Virus record (IMG/VR): IMGVR_UViG_3300033145_002733
Location: 1 to 21,650 of that record
DNA length: 21,650 bases
Reading direction: 5' to 3' (one strand)
Origin: a virus
Positions 5,937-13,463 of this stretch are shown here, one piece after another. The notes under the pieces are model-generated. The model was given only the letters and a program-made list of their open reading frames with translations, was not told the DNA's origin and ran no database searches. The translations under genes were made by a program, and so were the position numbers. Every line of letters starts with the position of its first letter. Within the stretch, counting starts at the first letter, position 1.

Positions 5937-7113
5937 CCTTGGCTCCTTTCGTTGGTGGATATAGTACATCGCTACCAGGTAATGGTCTTAAGTTCTCTCT
6001 GATCCTCGCCTCATTCGGTGTCATAAAGCCGCTGGTAATGGCGGTCTGATAACATGAGTAGCGGGTCTTGGTGTCGGTGCGCAAAAGGCTATCAGTCAGG
6101 AATTCAACAAACAGGTTTTGACGTTCGGTATTGGTGAATAATTTCAGCGTTAAAGCCTCTTCCAATCTTGTTAGGAAGGGCTGTAGAGAGAATGTCAGGA
6201 ATTCAAGGGACTGGGTTTCGACATTGGCATAGGCCCCCCTAACCGTGGGGTCCAGCATGTGCGCCGGTATCCGCAAGGCTGCCGCTATGGCTCGCATGGA
6301 GAATTGCCGGCTTTCAATCAGCTGCGCTTCCTGTGCGTTGCTGGAAATAGGCTCAAAAGCAGTCCCATCTTCCAATACTGCTGTGCCGTGGCTTTTACCA
6401 CGGCCATAGGCAGCCTGCCAGCCTTCCTTCAACCGCTTGGCTGATTCTTCAGTAAGGGTATTGGATACTTTTAAAATCCCTGACGGCCTAGCGCTATTGG
6501 CAAAGTAACTGGCTGCGTGCTCTTCACCGGCCAGGGCTGCCGCTATGCTTTCCCGGGCCAGCTGCACGGGTGATTTCCCGGTAAGGCCATCTAGTGACAA
6601 CATGGTGATATGCAGCATATCATCGGCGGTATAATCCTTGCGCTGCCCCTGCGTGGTTACCTTGTAAAGAAGGGTGCCTTCGTCCTGCAGCTCCATATAC
6701 ACACGGCTGGGGTGTATGGGCCAGAGTGCTTCAGGGCTGCCGTTATCGCCCCACTGAATGAGAATATAGGCGTTGCCGTGCAGCAGCAGGTGCAGACATA
6801 GAGTTTCCTTGAACGCGAAAGGCGTCTGCTGCGGGTTTGGTCTGGTGTGCAGCAGCTCATATACCGGGTGCCCTTCGGCCCGGACTTTACCGCCTGCAGT
6901 GCGTTTGTATGTAATTAGTGGCAGGCTTGCAGTTAATTCCGCAATCATGCGGACAGCTCCCAATACCGCCGGGTGTCCCATGGCGGTTTCAGCTGTTACC
7001 GTTACGCCGGCCGCCGTAGTCCCGCCGATCAGGCTCTGCCAGCCGTCGGGGTCACGCCAGGGCAGGGCGCGCTTTTCAGTTTTCTTCCCAAACAAGCGTT
7101 GAAGAATGTTCAT
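5908..7113 (-). CDS. HK97-family phage portal protein
   Basis: The portal forms the dodecameric ring at one capsid vertex through which DNA is packaged and to which the tail is joined. The 401-residue product has the HK97 gp3 hallmarks: an N-terminal LFGKK segment, GHPAVLGAVRMIAELTASLP near residues 45-65, PxxxYELLHTRPN, HGNAYILI, the L-D-G-L-G-SP loop, and IPAHMLDP near the middle of the C-terminal half. Length is at the short end of normal. The ATG overlaps the terminase stop as ATGA, with AAGGAG 10 bases upstream, so translation is coupled. It forms a continuous packaging cassette with the terminase and capsid genes. Confidence 0.95.
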   Translation of the reverse strand: MNILQRLFGKKTEKRALPWRDPDGWQSLIGGTTAAGVTVTAETAMGHPAVLGAVRMIAELTASLPLITYKRTAGGKVRAEGHPVYELLHTRPNPQQTPFAFKETLCLHLLLHGNAYILIQWGDNGSPEALWPIHPSRVYMELQDEGTLLYKVTTQGQRKDYTADDMLHITMLSLDGLTGKSPVQLARESIAAALAGEEHAASYFANSARPSGILKVSNTLTEESAKRLKEGWQAAYGRGKSHGTAVLEDGTAFEPISSNAQEAQLIESRQFSMRAIAAALRIPAHMLDPTVRGAYANVETQSLEFLTFSLQPFLTRLEEALTLKLFTNTERQNLFVEFLTDSLLRTDTKTRYSCYQTAITSGFMTPNEARIRENLRPLPGSDVLYPPTKGAKDEKESGEGN

Positions 7114-8648
7114 ATGACAAACAACTCCTTCGAGTTATAAACACAATCTTGTTCCTGGTGCCGCGTAGCACGGTCCAATGCCATGATTAGGGCCACCATA
7201 CCGTCAATTTTTTCTGTGCTTTTACTTTTATCCGGCTTAATGTTGCCGGCGGGGTCTTGCTTAACTACCAAGTTATCAGCCATCCACCTTAACACCGGGT
7301 TGCCGCCGTGGATTAATCGCTTACTCAGTACCAGGGTTAGCAGTTCCTTGGTGGGCGGACTCATGGATGCAAACCCTTGACCAAACGGAATAACCGTAAA
7401 GCCAGCATATCCAAGTTCGGTTGTGAGTTGTACCGCGCCCCAGCGGTCAAAGGCGATTTCCTTAATGTTGTAAAACTCACTTATTCGTTCAATGTGTTGT
7501 CGTATGGCTGCGTAGTCTATGACGTTACCCTCCGTGGCGGTGATAAACCCCTGCCTAACCCAAACATCATAGGGCACGCGGTCCCGGTTTATGCGGTCGT
7601 GCATGTTATCCCGGGGGATCCAAAAGTGTGGTAATACCACAAAAGCGCCGTCATCCATCGGGAATACCAGCACAAAGGCGGCTATGTCAGTTGTACTGGC
7701 CAAGTCCAGGCCACCAAAACAGGGGCGGCCTTGTAAGTCTTCCAGCGTTACCGTGCCGGCTGTAGCATCCCAGGCAGCCAGGTCTAGCCAGCGATCCTCC
7801 TGCTGGGTCCACTGGTTCAGGTATAACCGCCGGAAGGTGTTCTGCAGGGCGGGTATCTGCTCGCCCTTTTTGGCCATAGCCCGCATTTCATTAATACCTC
7901 TAAAGGTGCCCAGTGCAGGGTTGGCCTTGTGCCAGGTAGCTTCATCTTTCCAGTCATCTTCAGGTCCGGCAGCATAGATAACCGGGAGGAATGTCGGGTC
8001 CTCAATTACTCCGTCAATTATCTTTTGGGCATAATCATGTTGTTCCCAGCAGATAGAGTTGCGGTCATAGCCGGCTGTAGTGATGGCAAATATCAAAGGC
8101 TGGGTCCTGGTCCCGCCGCTAGTGGTTAGAACGTCCCACAGTTCCCGGTTGGGTTGGGCATGTAGCTCATCGAAAATAACTCCGTGGGCATTAAAGCCGT
8201 GCTTGGTATGTGCGTCTGCGGATATTGCCCGGTAGAATGACCCCGTAGCCGGCATCACTATCCTTTTTTGGCTGTCTATGATCTTGCAGCGCTTGGCCAG
8301 CTTTTTATTTTGCCGGACCATTTGTGCGGCCGTATTAAATACGATGGCTGCCTGGTCCCGATCCGCTGCCGCGGAGTAAATCTCCGCGCCGGGCTCGTTA
8401 TCCGCAAAAAGGAGCTTCAAGGCTATTGCAGCGCCTAACTCAGATTTGCCGTTTTTTCGAGGAATTTCCACATAAGCGGTCCGGTATTGCCGGCTGCCGT
8501 CATCATTCAAAGTCCCAAATAGGGGACTGATTATGTTGTGTTGCCAGGGTTCCAGCTCAAACCTTACGCCGGCCCACTTGCCCTTGGTGTGGGTAAGGTA
8601 GTTTTCTATGAATTTGACGGCCCTTTCTGCGGCCTGTTCATTAAACAT
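7110..8648 (-). CDS. Phage terminase large subunit
   Basis: This is the ATPase-nuclease motor that fills the capsid. The 512-residue protein is of the Terminase_1 (HK97 gp2) family: an adenine-binding ELEPWQ near residue 31, Walker A as RKNGKSE (64-70), Walker B as VIFDE (157-161), a TTSGG coupling motif, and a C-terminal RNase H-like nuclease beginning FGGLDLAST, with conserved acidic residues through EIAFDRWGA. Full length with motifs intact, so packaging activity is expected. It lies 6 bases after the small subunit gene and overlaps the portal gene by 4. Confidence 0.96.
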   Translation of the reverse strand: MFNEQAAERAVKFIENYLTHTKGKWAGVRFELEPWQHNIISPLFGTLNDDGSRQYRTAYVEIPRKNGKSELGAAIALKLLFADNEPGAEIYSAAADRDQAAIVFNTAAQMVRQNKKLAKRCKIIDSQKRIVMPATGSFYRAISADAHTKHGFNAHGVIFDELHAQPNRELWDVLTTSGGTRTQPLIFAITTAGYDRNSICWEQHDYAQKIIDGVIEDPTFLPVIYAAGPEDDWKDEATWHKANPALGTFRGINEMRAMAKKGEQIPALQNTFRRLYLNQWTQQEDRWLDLAAWDATAGTVTLEDLQGRPCFGGLDLASTTDIAAFVLVFPMDDGAFVVLPHFWIPRDNMHDRINRDRVPYDVWVRQGFITATEGNVIDYAAIRQHIERISEFYNIKEIAFDRWGAVQLTTELGYAGFTVIPFGQGFASMSPPTKELLTLVLSKRLIHGGNPVLRWMADNLVVKQDPAGNIKPDKSKSTEKIDGMVALIMALDRATRHQEQDCVYNSKELFVI

Positions 8649-8654
8649 TGCACA

Positions 8655-9113
8655 TCACCAGTCCAGGATTCCGTCGTCCTCGTCCTTGTCCTCACCCGGC
8701 AAGGTCATCCGGCTTCTTGCCGAAGGGGTCAGGCCAAACTCTGCGCAATACAGCTTAATAAGATTAAGATATTTTTGCACAATACCCACCTCGGGACGTT
8801 GGCGAATGTAACCGGTTTCAGTTTCGTAGGTCATACCCTGTGTGGTGAGTACCTTTTCAGCAGCTACCCACCGGGCGTATGCTTGGCAGTATGCCGCCAG
8901 GGCGGTGCCGTCAACTATGGTCAGCAATCCCAAGTTTTCAAGTTCGGGGGCCACTCGTTTCCATTCGCGCTTGGCTTCCTTATCTAGCCAGGCGGGGCAC
9001 TTGGGTGCCACCGGCTTAGGCTTAGGCTCGTTCTTGTTCAATGGCCGCCTGCCTGGGTTCCCCTCGAGTACTTTCAAATGTGTTGGCTTTGGTGCTGGTC
9101 CTCGTTGTCCCAT
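8655..9113 (-). CDS. Phage terminase small subunit, P27 family
   Basis: The small subunit recognises the packaging site and loads the large subunit. The 152-residue product starts MGQRGPAPKPTHLKVLEGNP, the signature N-terminus of the P27 family, followed by CPAWLDKEAKREWKRV and a helical body typical of DNA-binding small terminases. A G-run ribosome binding site stands 7 bases before the ATG. P27 subunits next to an HNH nuclease gene usually go with cohesive-end (cos) packaging. The 88-base gap to the HNH gene contains a CTTTTT/AAAAAG palindrome and a GAC(C)/GGTC pair, but I cannot identify a cos site with confidence. Confidence 0.94.
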   Translation of the reverse strand: MGQRGPAPKPTHLKVLEGNPGRRPLNKNEPKPKPVAPKCPAWLDKEAKREWKRVAPELENLGLLTIVDGTALAAYCQAYARWVAAEKVLTTQGMTYETETGYIRQRPEVGIVQKYLNLIKLYCAEFGLTPSARSRMTLPGEDKDEDDGILDW

Positions 9114-9201
9114 GATCTAACCCCCCCCTTTTTCAGAAAAAGTTTCCAAAACTTGCACCATATTTAACGAGACTGACCCGCCGGTCTTGGTGATTCCCTT
9201 A

Positions 9202-9585
9202 CTAGAAAAAAACGGTTAGCTTTTTTATCAGTTCCGGCCCTTCTGCGCTATGCAGCCGGCCATGACAAGTTTCACATACAGGCAGTAGGTTGTCTGAGTT
9301 ATTGCTCCCACCATCAGCCAGGTGTTTTATATGATGGGTTACAGCACTCACGGTCAGCCGGCCCTCCATCTTGCACACCACACACAGTGGTTCATGCCTC
9401 AGTACATAAGCCCGAGCCTGTGTGTACTGCTTGTTATACCCCCGCTTGTGCGCGCTGCCCCTGCGCGTGTCCTCATCCTTCCGGTATGCTTGCAGATGTT
9501 CCTTGCAGTACCCACGCCCTTGTGGTACCTGCAGGTTGGGGCAGCCAGGGGATCTACATGCTGACATTGGCTTCATAGGTGCCAA
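9202..9585 (-). CDS. HNH endonuclease, 127 residues
   Basis: The HNH core is VTHHIKHLADGG, then SDNLLPVCETCHGRLH, with a zinc knuckle CVVC about 20 residues earlier and an additional CRSPGC..C..H cluster near the N-terminus. HNH proteins beside terminase genes stimulate cutting at cos sites during packaging in HK97-like phages and in capsid-forming satellites. I chose the TTG at 9583-9585 because AAGGAG lies 8 bases upstream; the GTG at 9592-9594 touches the Shine-Dalgarno and the first ATG is 17 bases away. It is the first gene of the late operon, immediately after a terminator. A sequence related to the origin iterons (CCATTGGCA, minus strand) overlaps the start. Confidence 0.92.
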   Translation of the reverse strand: MAPMKPMSACRSPGCPNLQVPQGRGYCKEHLQAYRKDEDTRRGSAHKRGYNKQYTQARAYVLRHEPLCVVCKMEGRLTVSAVTHHIKHLADGGSNNSDNLLPVCETCHGRLHSAEGPELIKKLTVFF

Positions 9586-9610
9586 TGGTATCACTCCTTA
9601 CAAATAGAAA

Positions 9611-9653
9611 AGCCCACCTCAACGCGCGCTTGCAGTCGTGTTTCTGGTGGGCT
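9611..9653 (-). terminator. Terminator between early small genes and HNH gene
   Basis: AGCCCACC (9611-9618) pairs with GGTGGGCT (9646-9653) across a 27-base loop, followed on the minus strand by TTTTCTATTT. The stem includes the end of the Com-like gene. It would separate early from late transcription unless read through or antiterminated. Confidence 0.65.
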
Positions 9654-9771
9654 GTACCCTTACATATTCAGTTAAGGTGATTACCTTACCACATCTCTTA
9701 CACTTTATTATACCAAATATTTCCCCTATTGCAAGAACCTTGCCACAATATGGACAGTTATATTTTCTCAT
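9619..9771 (-). CDS. Com-like zinc-finger protein, 50 residues
   Basis: The 50-residue protein is essentially one zinc ribbon: MRKYNCPYCGKVLAIGE, then IKCKRCGKVITL. This is the layout of the phage Mu Com family (two CxxC knuckles with LA.GE between and a hydrophobic tail). Mu Com activates translation of a downstream gene by opening an mRNA hairpin; similar small ribbons occur in many prophages without known targets. Its ATG overlaps the stop of the RHH gene (ATGA). Its stop codon lies in the loop of the terminator hairpin preceding the HNH gene, a position from which an RNA-binding protein could influence late expression (inference). Confidence 0.72.
   Translation of the reverse strand: MRKYNCPYCGKVLAIGEIFGIIKCKRCGKVITLTEYVRVQPTRNTTASAR
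9707..9734 (-). promoter_or_regulatory. Possible late promoter inside the Com-like gene
   Basis: TTGCAA (9729-9734) and an extended -10, TGGTATAAT (TATAAT at 9707-9712), with a 16-base spacer, read toward the HNH and terminase genes. The transcript would start within the Com-like gene and run into the terminator hairpin. Confidence 0.5.
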
Positions 9772-9944
9772 AGCTGCCTCATCCCGCGTTTATTATATAT
9801 GCTCTCTCGCTCCTGCCGGCGGTTGTCTATTAACGCCCTGATAATATTACCAATGCTCTTGCTGGTGGTGTAACTCTCTGCTTGCAGCCAGGCATACTGC
9901 TCAGGGCTGGTCAGGATTTGCAGCCGGTGCCATTTGTTAGTCAT
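9768..9944 (-). CDS. Ribbon-helix-helix-like small protein, 58 residues
   Basis: The ATG at 9942-9944 has an excellent Shine-Dalgarno (AGGAGG, 7 bases) and overlaps the preceding stop as ATGA. The product starts MTNKWHRLQILTSPEQYAWL, a beta strand followed by a helix, then SKSIGNIIRALIDNRRQE, which together fit the Arc/MetJ ribbon-helix-helix fold. Such proteins bind DNA as dimers and often act as regulators in mobile elements. It sits in a tightly overlapping chain of small early genes before the late operon, which suggests control of early or late transcription (inference). Confidence 0.72.
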   Translation of the reverse strand: MTNKWHRLQILTSPEQYAWLQAESYTTSKSIGNIIRALIDNRRQERESIYNKRGMRQL

Positions 9945-10114
9945 CTGATTACCTCCTTTGCTTCCCGCGCCTTCATTTGCTCCCAACGCTTAACGCCTTT
10001 GCCCCGCCGTATTGCCTCAGCCCACAATGTTGGGTCACGGGCCAGCAGGCGCTGTAGCTCAGTATGAGTTAATACAATTATGTGGCGTGGCATCTGTATG
10101 CGTATGTATTTCAT
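9941..10114 (-). CDS. Hypothetical small basic protein, 57 residues
   Basis: The ATG at 10112-10114 follows the preceding stop by 5 bases, and its own stop overlaps the next start as ATGA, so this lies in a coupled gene chain. The product is strongly basic, with IIVLTHTELQRLLARDPTLW and AIRRGKGVKRWEQ. Similar short proteins with an HTELxxLLxxDPxLWxxAxRRGK motif occur in Firmicute phages near HNH or terminase genes (recollection, not checked). The charge suggests nucleic acid binding. Function is unknown. Confidence 0.68.
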   Translation of the reverse strand: MKYIRIQMPRHIIVLTHTELQRLLARDPTLWAEAIRRGKGVKRWEQMKAREAKEVIR

Positions 10115-10119
10115 AGTAG

Positions 10120-10380
10120 TTAACACCACCCATCATGCTGGCAGTCAGGCAAGGCATTATAAATTTTATCGTAAGCTATATCGTAGGCTTCCGGTGTTCC
10201 AAGGATGCCCGTGGCACAAAACCCAACTAGCTTAAACATTTGGCTCTTTAGTCCGTAATGTCCATACCACACCTGGTGGGCACAAAAGCCCTCAGTAGGT
10301 TTATAGCTTTTGGCTTTCTTATATAGCGTTAATAACCTTGGCTCTATAGTCACCATTTGTTCCCATGTCATACCTGCCAT
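10120..10380 (-). CDS. Hypothetical protein, 86 residues
   Basis: AAGGAGGGGG stands 4 bases before the ATG. The product has MTWEQMVTIEPRLLTLYKKA, then FCAHQVWYG, LVGF and a C-terminal TPEAYDIAYDKIYNALPDC. I recognise this as a recurring type of small phage hypothetical protein, but it has no function I can name. Conserved cysteines and histidine (FCAH near 33-36, CQHDGWC at the end) could bind a metal. It overlaps the preceding gene by 13 bases within the early operon. Confidence 0.75.
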   Translation of the reverse strand: MAGMTWEQMVTIEPRLLTLYKKAKSYKPTEGFCAHQVWYGHYGLKSQMFKLVGFCATGILGTPEAYDIAYDKIYNALPDCQHDGWC

Positions 10381-10829
10381 CGTACCCCCTCCTTGGCAAA
10401 TATCCCGTCAAGTTCTGCAGCCTTATCCTTGGCCAGCTCCCACACCCGGCCACAATCGAAAGCCTTAATGATTTCATCCGTAGTCAATATCCGCTGCCGG
10501 CTATACGTCTTAATCAGCCTGTCAAACGCTGCCTTATACTCACCTATGGCCTTTCGGCTGCCAGCTATGTCCTGAGCCTTAAACATTGCCGCAATCTTGG
10601 CCTCTGCATCCTTCACCGCCCGGTAATGCTCCGGGCTATGCTCTGCCGCCCAGGGCAGGGCACCGTCGGGGTAATGCTGTTTAATTAGTTCATGTGCCCC
10701 CTGCAGTATGCCCAGGGCTTTGGGCTCATCCCATTGACCTATGGCACCTATGGCACTTCGGTGATTGTGCGTTTCAGTATTATTTTTTTGTTTGTAAGCA
10801 TCCAACCATTTATTCAAATTAATCACCAC
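10368..10829 (-). CDS. Hypothetical protein, 153 residues, next to the putative origin
   Basis: A soluble, largely helical protein without recognised domain. The N-terminal 40 residues include RSAIGAIGQW, which is simply the translation of two iteron copies at 10738-10755, so part of the coding sequence doubles as a DNA element. Residues about 85-150 have a charged helical pattern (AIGEYKAAFDRLIKTYSRQR). The start is uncertain: GTG codons at 10827-10829 and 10824-10826 both lack a good ribosome binding site, and a start inside the frame at a TTG is possible. Function is unknown; the position suggests a link to replication. Confidence 0.65.
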   Translation of the reverse strand: MVINLNKWLDAYKQKNNTETHNHRSAIGAIGQWDEPKALGILQGAHELIKQHYPDGALPWAAEHSPEHYRAVKDAEAKIAAMFKAQDIAGSRKAIGEYKAAFDRLIKTYSRQRILTTDEIIKAFDCGRVWELAKDKAAELDGIFAKEGVRWQV

Positions 10830-10949
10830 ATATTTATTTTTTACCCTAAACGACTAATTAAGGAAGTGCCATTGGTGCCATTGGTATCTAATTAATGGAT
10901 TATTTTTTAAATTTTAAGCACCTATGGCACCAATGGCACTTCGGTGATT
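10738..10949. repeat. Iteron cluster with A/T-rich spacers: candidate replication origin
   Basis: A 9-bp unit, CC[AT]ATGGCA, occurs as three tandem pairs: 10738-10755 (plus), 10867-10884 (minus) and 10921-10938 (plus). The outer pairs are each followed by CTTCGGTGATT. The second and third pairs form a perfect 19-bp inverted repeat (10863-10881 with 10924-10942). The stretches between pairs (10767-10862 and 10885-10920) are very A/T-rich. Iterons around A/T-rich DNA next to the primase gene are the pattern of SaPI-type satellite origins. Confidence 0.65.
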
Positions 10950-10955
10950 ATCTGT

Positions 10956-11642
10956 TTAGGTAAAAATTTTAGGATTTATCCGGTATACAATTTTTGGCTG
11001 TCTCCCCGGTATAGGCTCTTGTTCTTCGCGTAGCCAATTAGCTTCGAGAAGTTCCCGACATGCAGATTCCATCAATTCTTTCGTGTCAAGCAGGTGCCAG
11101 TGCTTACGGTGATAGATTTCCCTAATAGTAAAACCGTCTTTCACCATACCCTTTTTAACCCGCTTAGCTAATTCGGATGCTGCCCTGGTGGATATATCGC
11201 CCACCAGTCCATATATACGCCTGGCATGGCTTTCAAGGTAGTCACACCAGGCAGCTGCCATCATCGCCGCTTCGCCTGTAACCGGTCCGGTTGCTTGTCC
11301 ATCTGCAATACTTATCAGGTGAAATATTAACGCCAGGCTTGGCATGAGACTTCTGTATTTTGCTAGGTGTTCTACCATCAAAGGGCTTTCTTCTGTTTGC
11401 AGTTTCATTTGTAGATCGGTTAACCAATCAACAAATATTGCCTGTGCCTCATTATTAAAGTTGAAGAACGGTATCTTTTCACCATCAGGCAGCTTTGCCC
11501 CAACCCCGTTAAAATCCATTTCTGAAAGAGTTTTAAGTATGTTGTACGCCCTATTTTTTGCATTAATATTGGGGAATTCATCAATGTATTTCCATTTTGC
11601 CGGCTCATCAGGGTATACCAACATTTGAAACCGCTGGATCAT
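10956..11642 (-). pseudogene. C-terminal part of Prim-Pol/DUF3987 replication protein, after a nonsense codon
   Basis: This is the continuation of the reading frame that stops at 11700-11702. Translation past that TAA stays in the same frame with no indel and reads PAKLTGYLYQAENDL before the first ATG at 11640-11642, so one base change (probably CAA to TAA, in a conserved GGIQP-type segment) split the gene. The 228 residues contain the end of the DUF3987 helicase-like domain and a C-terminal winged-helix-like tail. AAGGA stands 8 bases before the ATG, so reinitiation could yield a separate polypeptide. The fragment ends 7 bases from the third iteron block. Whether the two parts work together is unknown. 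Confidence 0.75.
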
Positions 11643-11699
11643 GCCATCATTCCTTAAGTCGTTTTCAGCTTGATACAGGTAGCCTGTTAACTTCGCCGG

Positions 11700-13328
11700 T
11701 TATATTCCACCAAAAATACTGACACATAAGTTATCTGATTCAATCGTGCCGCGTCCTATACGGTCATCGGTTCGGCTACCGTACCCGTTCCATGACTCTA
11801 GGTAGTAAGCGCGGTCACCCTGTCGATTTTCTTGGTCCCAGGTAACCAGCAAGCCCACCAATTCATCCCGAAATAATAGCAACCCCCTTGGGTTATCTTT
11901 TTGCAGTTCGGTCATTTTTTCAACCGTAGCATCATTTGTTTTAAATCTGCGCCTTACCGGTGTGTCGGGTTCTTCAAGGTTGGCTAAACTATCTTTTAAT
12001 GTGTCCATCGTTGTAACAGTAGTTCCCGGTGTTACCGGCTTGTTTTTGCTTTTATTTTTGGCAGTGGCCAACATTTCACCCTTTATCGCTTCTTTTGTAG
12101 CTTTAAACGCTTCAAATTCTGCGCCGTAATACTTCATTTTCTGCTCATATTTATTTCTAGCCTCGACTTCCAGTCGTGATAAGGGTTTCATTACCTCGGT
12201 AAGCGAAGGCGTTTTTAACACCACTGACGGCCTACCGACAACGCCACCCCACAAATTCGGTATAACCAACCAATCATCTTTCTGCTTCGGTCGTATGCCA
12301 CACCCCGCACCAATTACCGCCCCGGCAACTACTATTGCAGCAGTAGCTACAAAATCAATCGGGCATTGCATCCTATATGAAATGTCTGTTAACCAATCCC
12401 TGAACGGCTCCGGTATTATCGCCGGTGGCAATGGTTCAACCGGCTGGAGGACGGTTTGTATTTCTTCCGGCTCGGGCCATTCGTCGTCAAATTGGCTAGA
12501 TATGCCCAGCCAGTCGCGCACTTTGGAGACAACTTCAACCCCAATCAGCTCGCCCAGTCGTTTTAAGCCCGTTGCCGGCCGGCCAGCGTTTATTTTCGCT
12601 GCTGTACCCCTTGCTTTGTTAGCCCGCATCCTGATTTCTTCATCACCAGCAGCCAGGGCAACGGCTTCAACAAAGTAACTCGTCTCGCTTTCACTCCACC
12701 CTGCACGAATTAAACCACCCGTCAGGGCCATTGCTGCATCATCCCGGCTACCTTTCGCCGGCCAGTGGCGGGCTATTAATGCAGCAGCTGCTAATTTGCC
12801 TGCTGCCGCTAGTAGTTCATCTGCATCCACCCGCGCCGGCTCCCCGTCCTCATGCCAGGTAATGGCCTCGCCGCTTTCATGCGTGCTTGGCGGGAATACT
12901 GTTTGTCCACCGGTGGATCTAATTTCAACCAGGGTATTACCGTTTATATCTTTAAACTGCCGCGTTGCTGAAATAGTTGTTATATATTCCCAATGTGACT
13001 TTGGCTTGCCGGCTCGGCCAAAAATGCTTTGGGTTTTAGGCATAAACGCTCCGGCTAGGGCAATGGCCTCCAAGCAGTCTAAGTCGATATCGGTTAACCC
13101 GCCAGAGGGTTCACCGAGCAGCACTCCGACATTCTCACCCTGCACAAAACGTCCAGGCAGTTCATCCTCTGTCAGTCGTAGGTTTTGCCATCCAGCACCA
13201 GCAGCTTTATATGGGTTTTTCTCACCAGAAGGGATAGGAATCACCCTCCACCCCCGCCGGACATAGCTTATTGCAGCCCTTAAAGTATTGCTTGTTTCCT
13301 CATTTTTTGGTATACTATTTGTATACAT
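11700..13328 (-). CDS. Prim-Pol primase-polymerase with DUF3987 domain, N-terminal part
   Basis: Residues about 20-175 are a bifunctional primase/polymerase domain (PF09250 type): GWRVIPIPSGEKNPY, then TDIDLDC with the metal-binding aspartates, a SHWEY segment and EIRSTGGQTVFPPS. From about 300 on lies a DUF3987 helicase-like domain, with a P-loop-like GRPSVVLKTP and a Walker B-like GLLLFRDEL. The P-loop appears one residue longer than usual because of a GTGGTG repeat. The protein ends at an in-frame TAA within DUF3987; the rest continues at 10956-11642, and the intact protein would be about 790 residues. I prefer the ATG at 13326-13328 (AAGGTG 9 bases upstream) over a GTG at 13338. It would prime replication from the nearby iterons. 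Confidence 0.85.
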   Translation of the reverse strand: MYTNSIPKNEETSNTLRAAISYVRRGWRVIPIPSGEKNPYKAAGAGWQNLRLTEDELPGRFVQGENVGVLLGEPSGGLTDIDLDCLEAIALAGAFMPKTQSIFGRAGKPKSHWEYITTISATRQFKDINGNTLVEIRSTGGQTVFPPSTHESGEAITWHEDGEPARVDADELLAAAGKLAAAALIARHWPAKGSRDDAAMALTGGLIRAGWSESETSYFVEAVALAAGDEEIRMRANKARGTAAKINAGRPATGLKRLGELIGVEVVSKVRDWLGISSQFDDEWPEPEEIQTVLQPVEPLPPAIIPEPFRDWLTDISYRMQCPIDFVATAAIVVAGAVIGAGCGIRPKQKDDWLVIPNLWGGVVGRPSVVLKTPSLTEVMKPLSRLEVEARNKYEQKMKYYGAEFEAFKATKEAIKGEMLATAKNKSKNKPVTPGTTVTTMDTLKDSLANLEEPDTPVRRRFKTNDATVEKMTELQKDNPRGLLLFRDELVGLLVTWDQENRQGDRAYYLESWNGYGSRTDDRIGRGTIESDNLCVSIFGGI

Positions 13329-13463
13329 ATTGATTGTCACCTTCTTCCATTGCCCCCGGCCCGTAATGCCGGGCTTTTTGTTTTCTACCTGGTTTCCAGC
13401 ATTTCAATTCGTATTCTAATGATTTCCGCGAACACCCAATCACCCCCATCCCGGGCGGGATTT

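Noticed and set aside
9114-9201. A CTTTTT/AAAAAG palindrome and GACC/GGTC pair between terS and HNH as a cos site
   Set aside because: The position is plausible but the repeats are short and I cannot distinguish a cos site from intergenic noise without comparison.
13355-13378. A terminator-like hairpin CCCGGC/GCCGGG followed by CTTTTT on the plus strand
   Set aside because: The stem is only 6 bp and no plus-strand gene precedes it; the active operon here runs leftward. It may be functional against antisense transcription, but I cannot support it.
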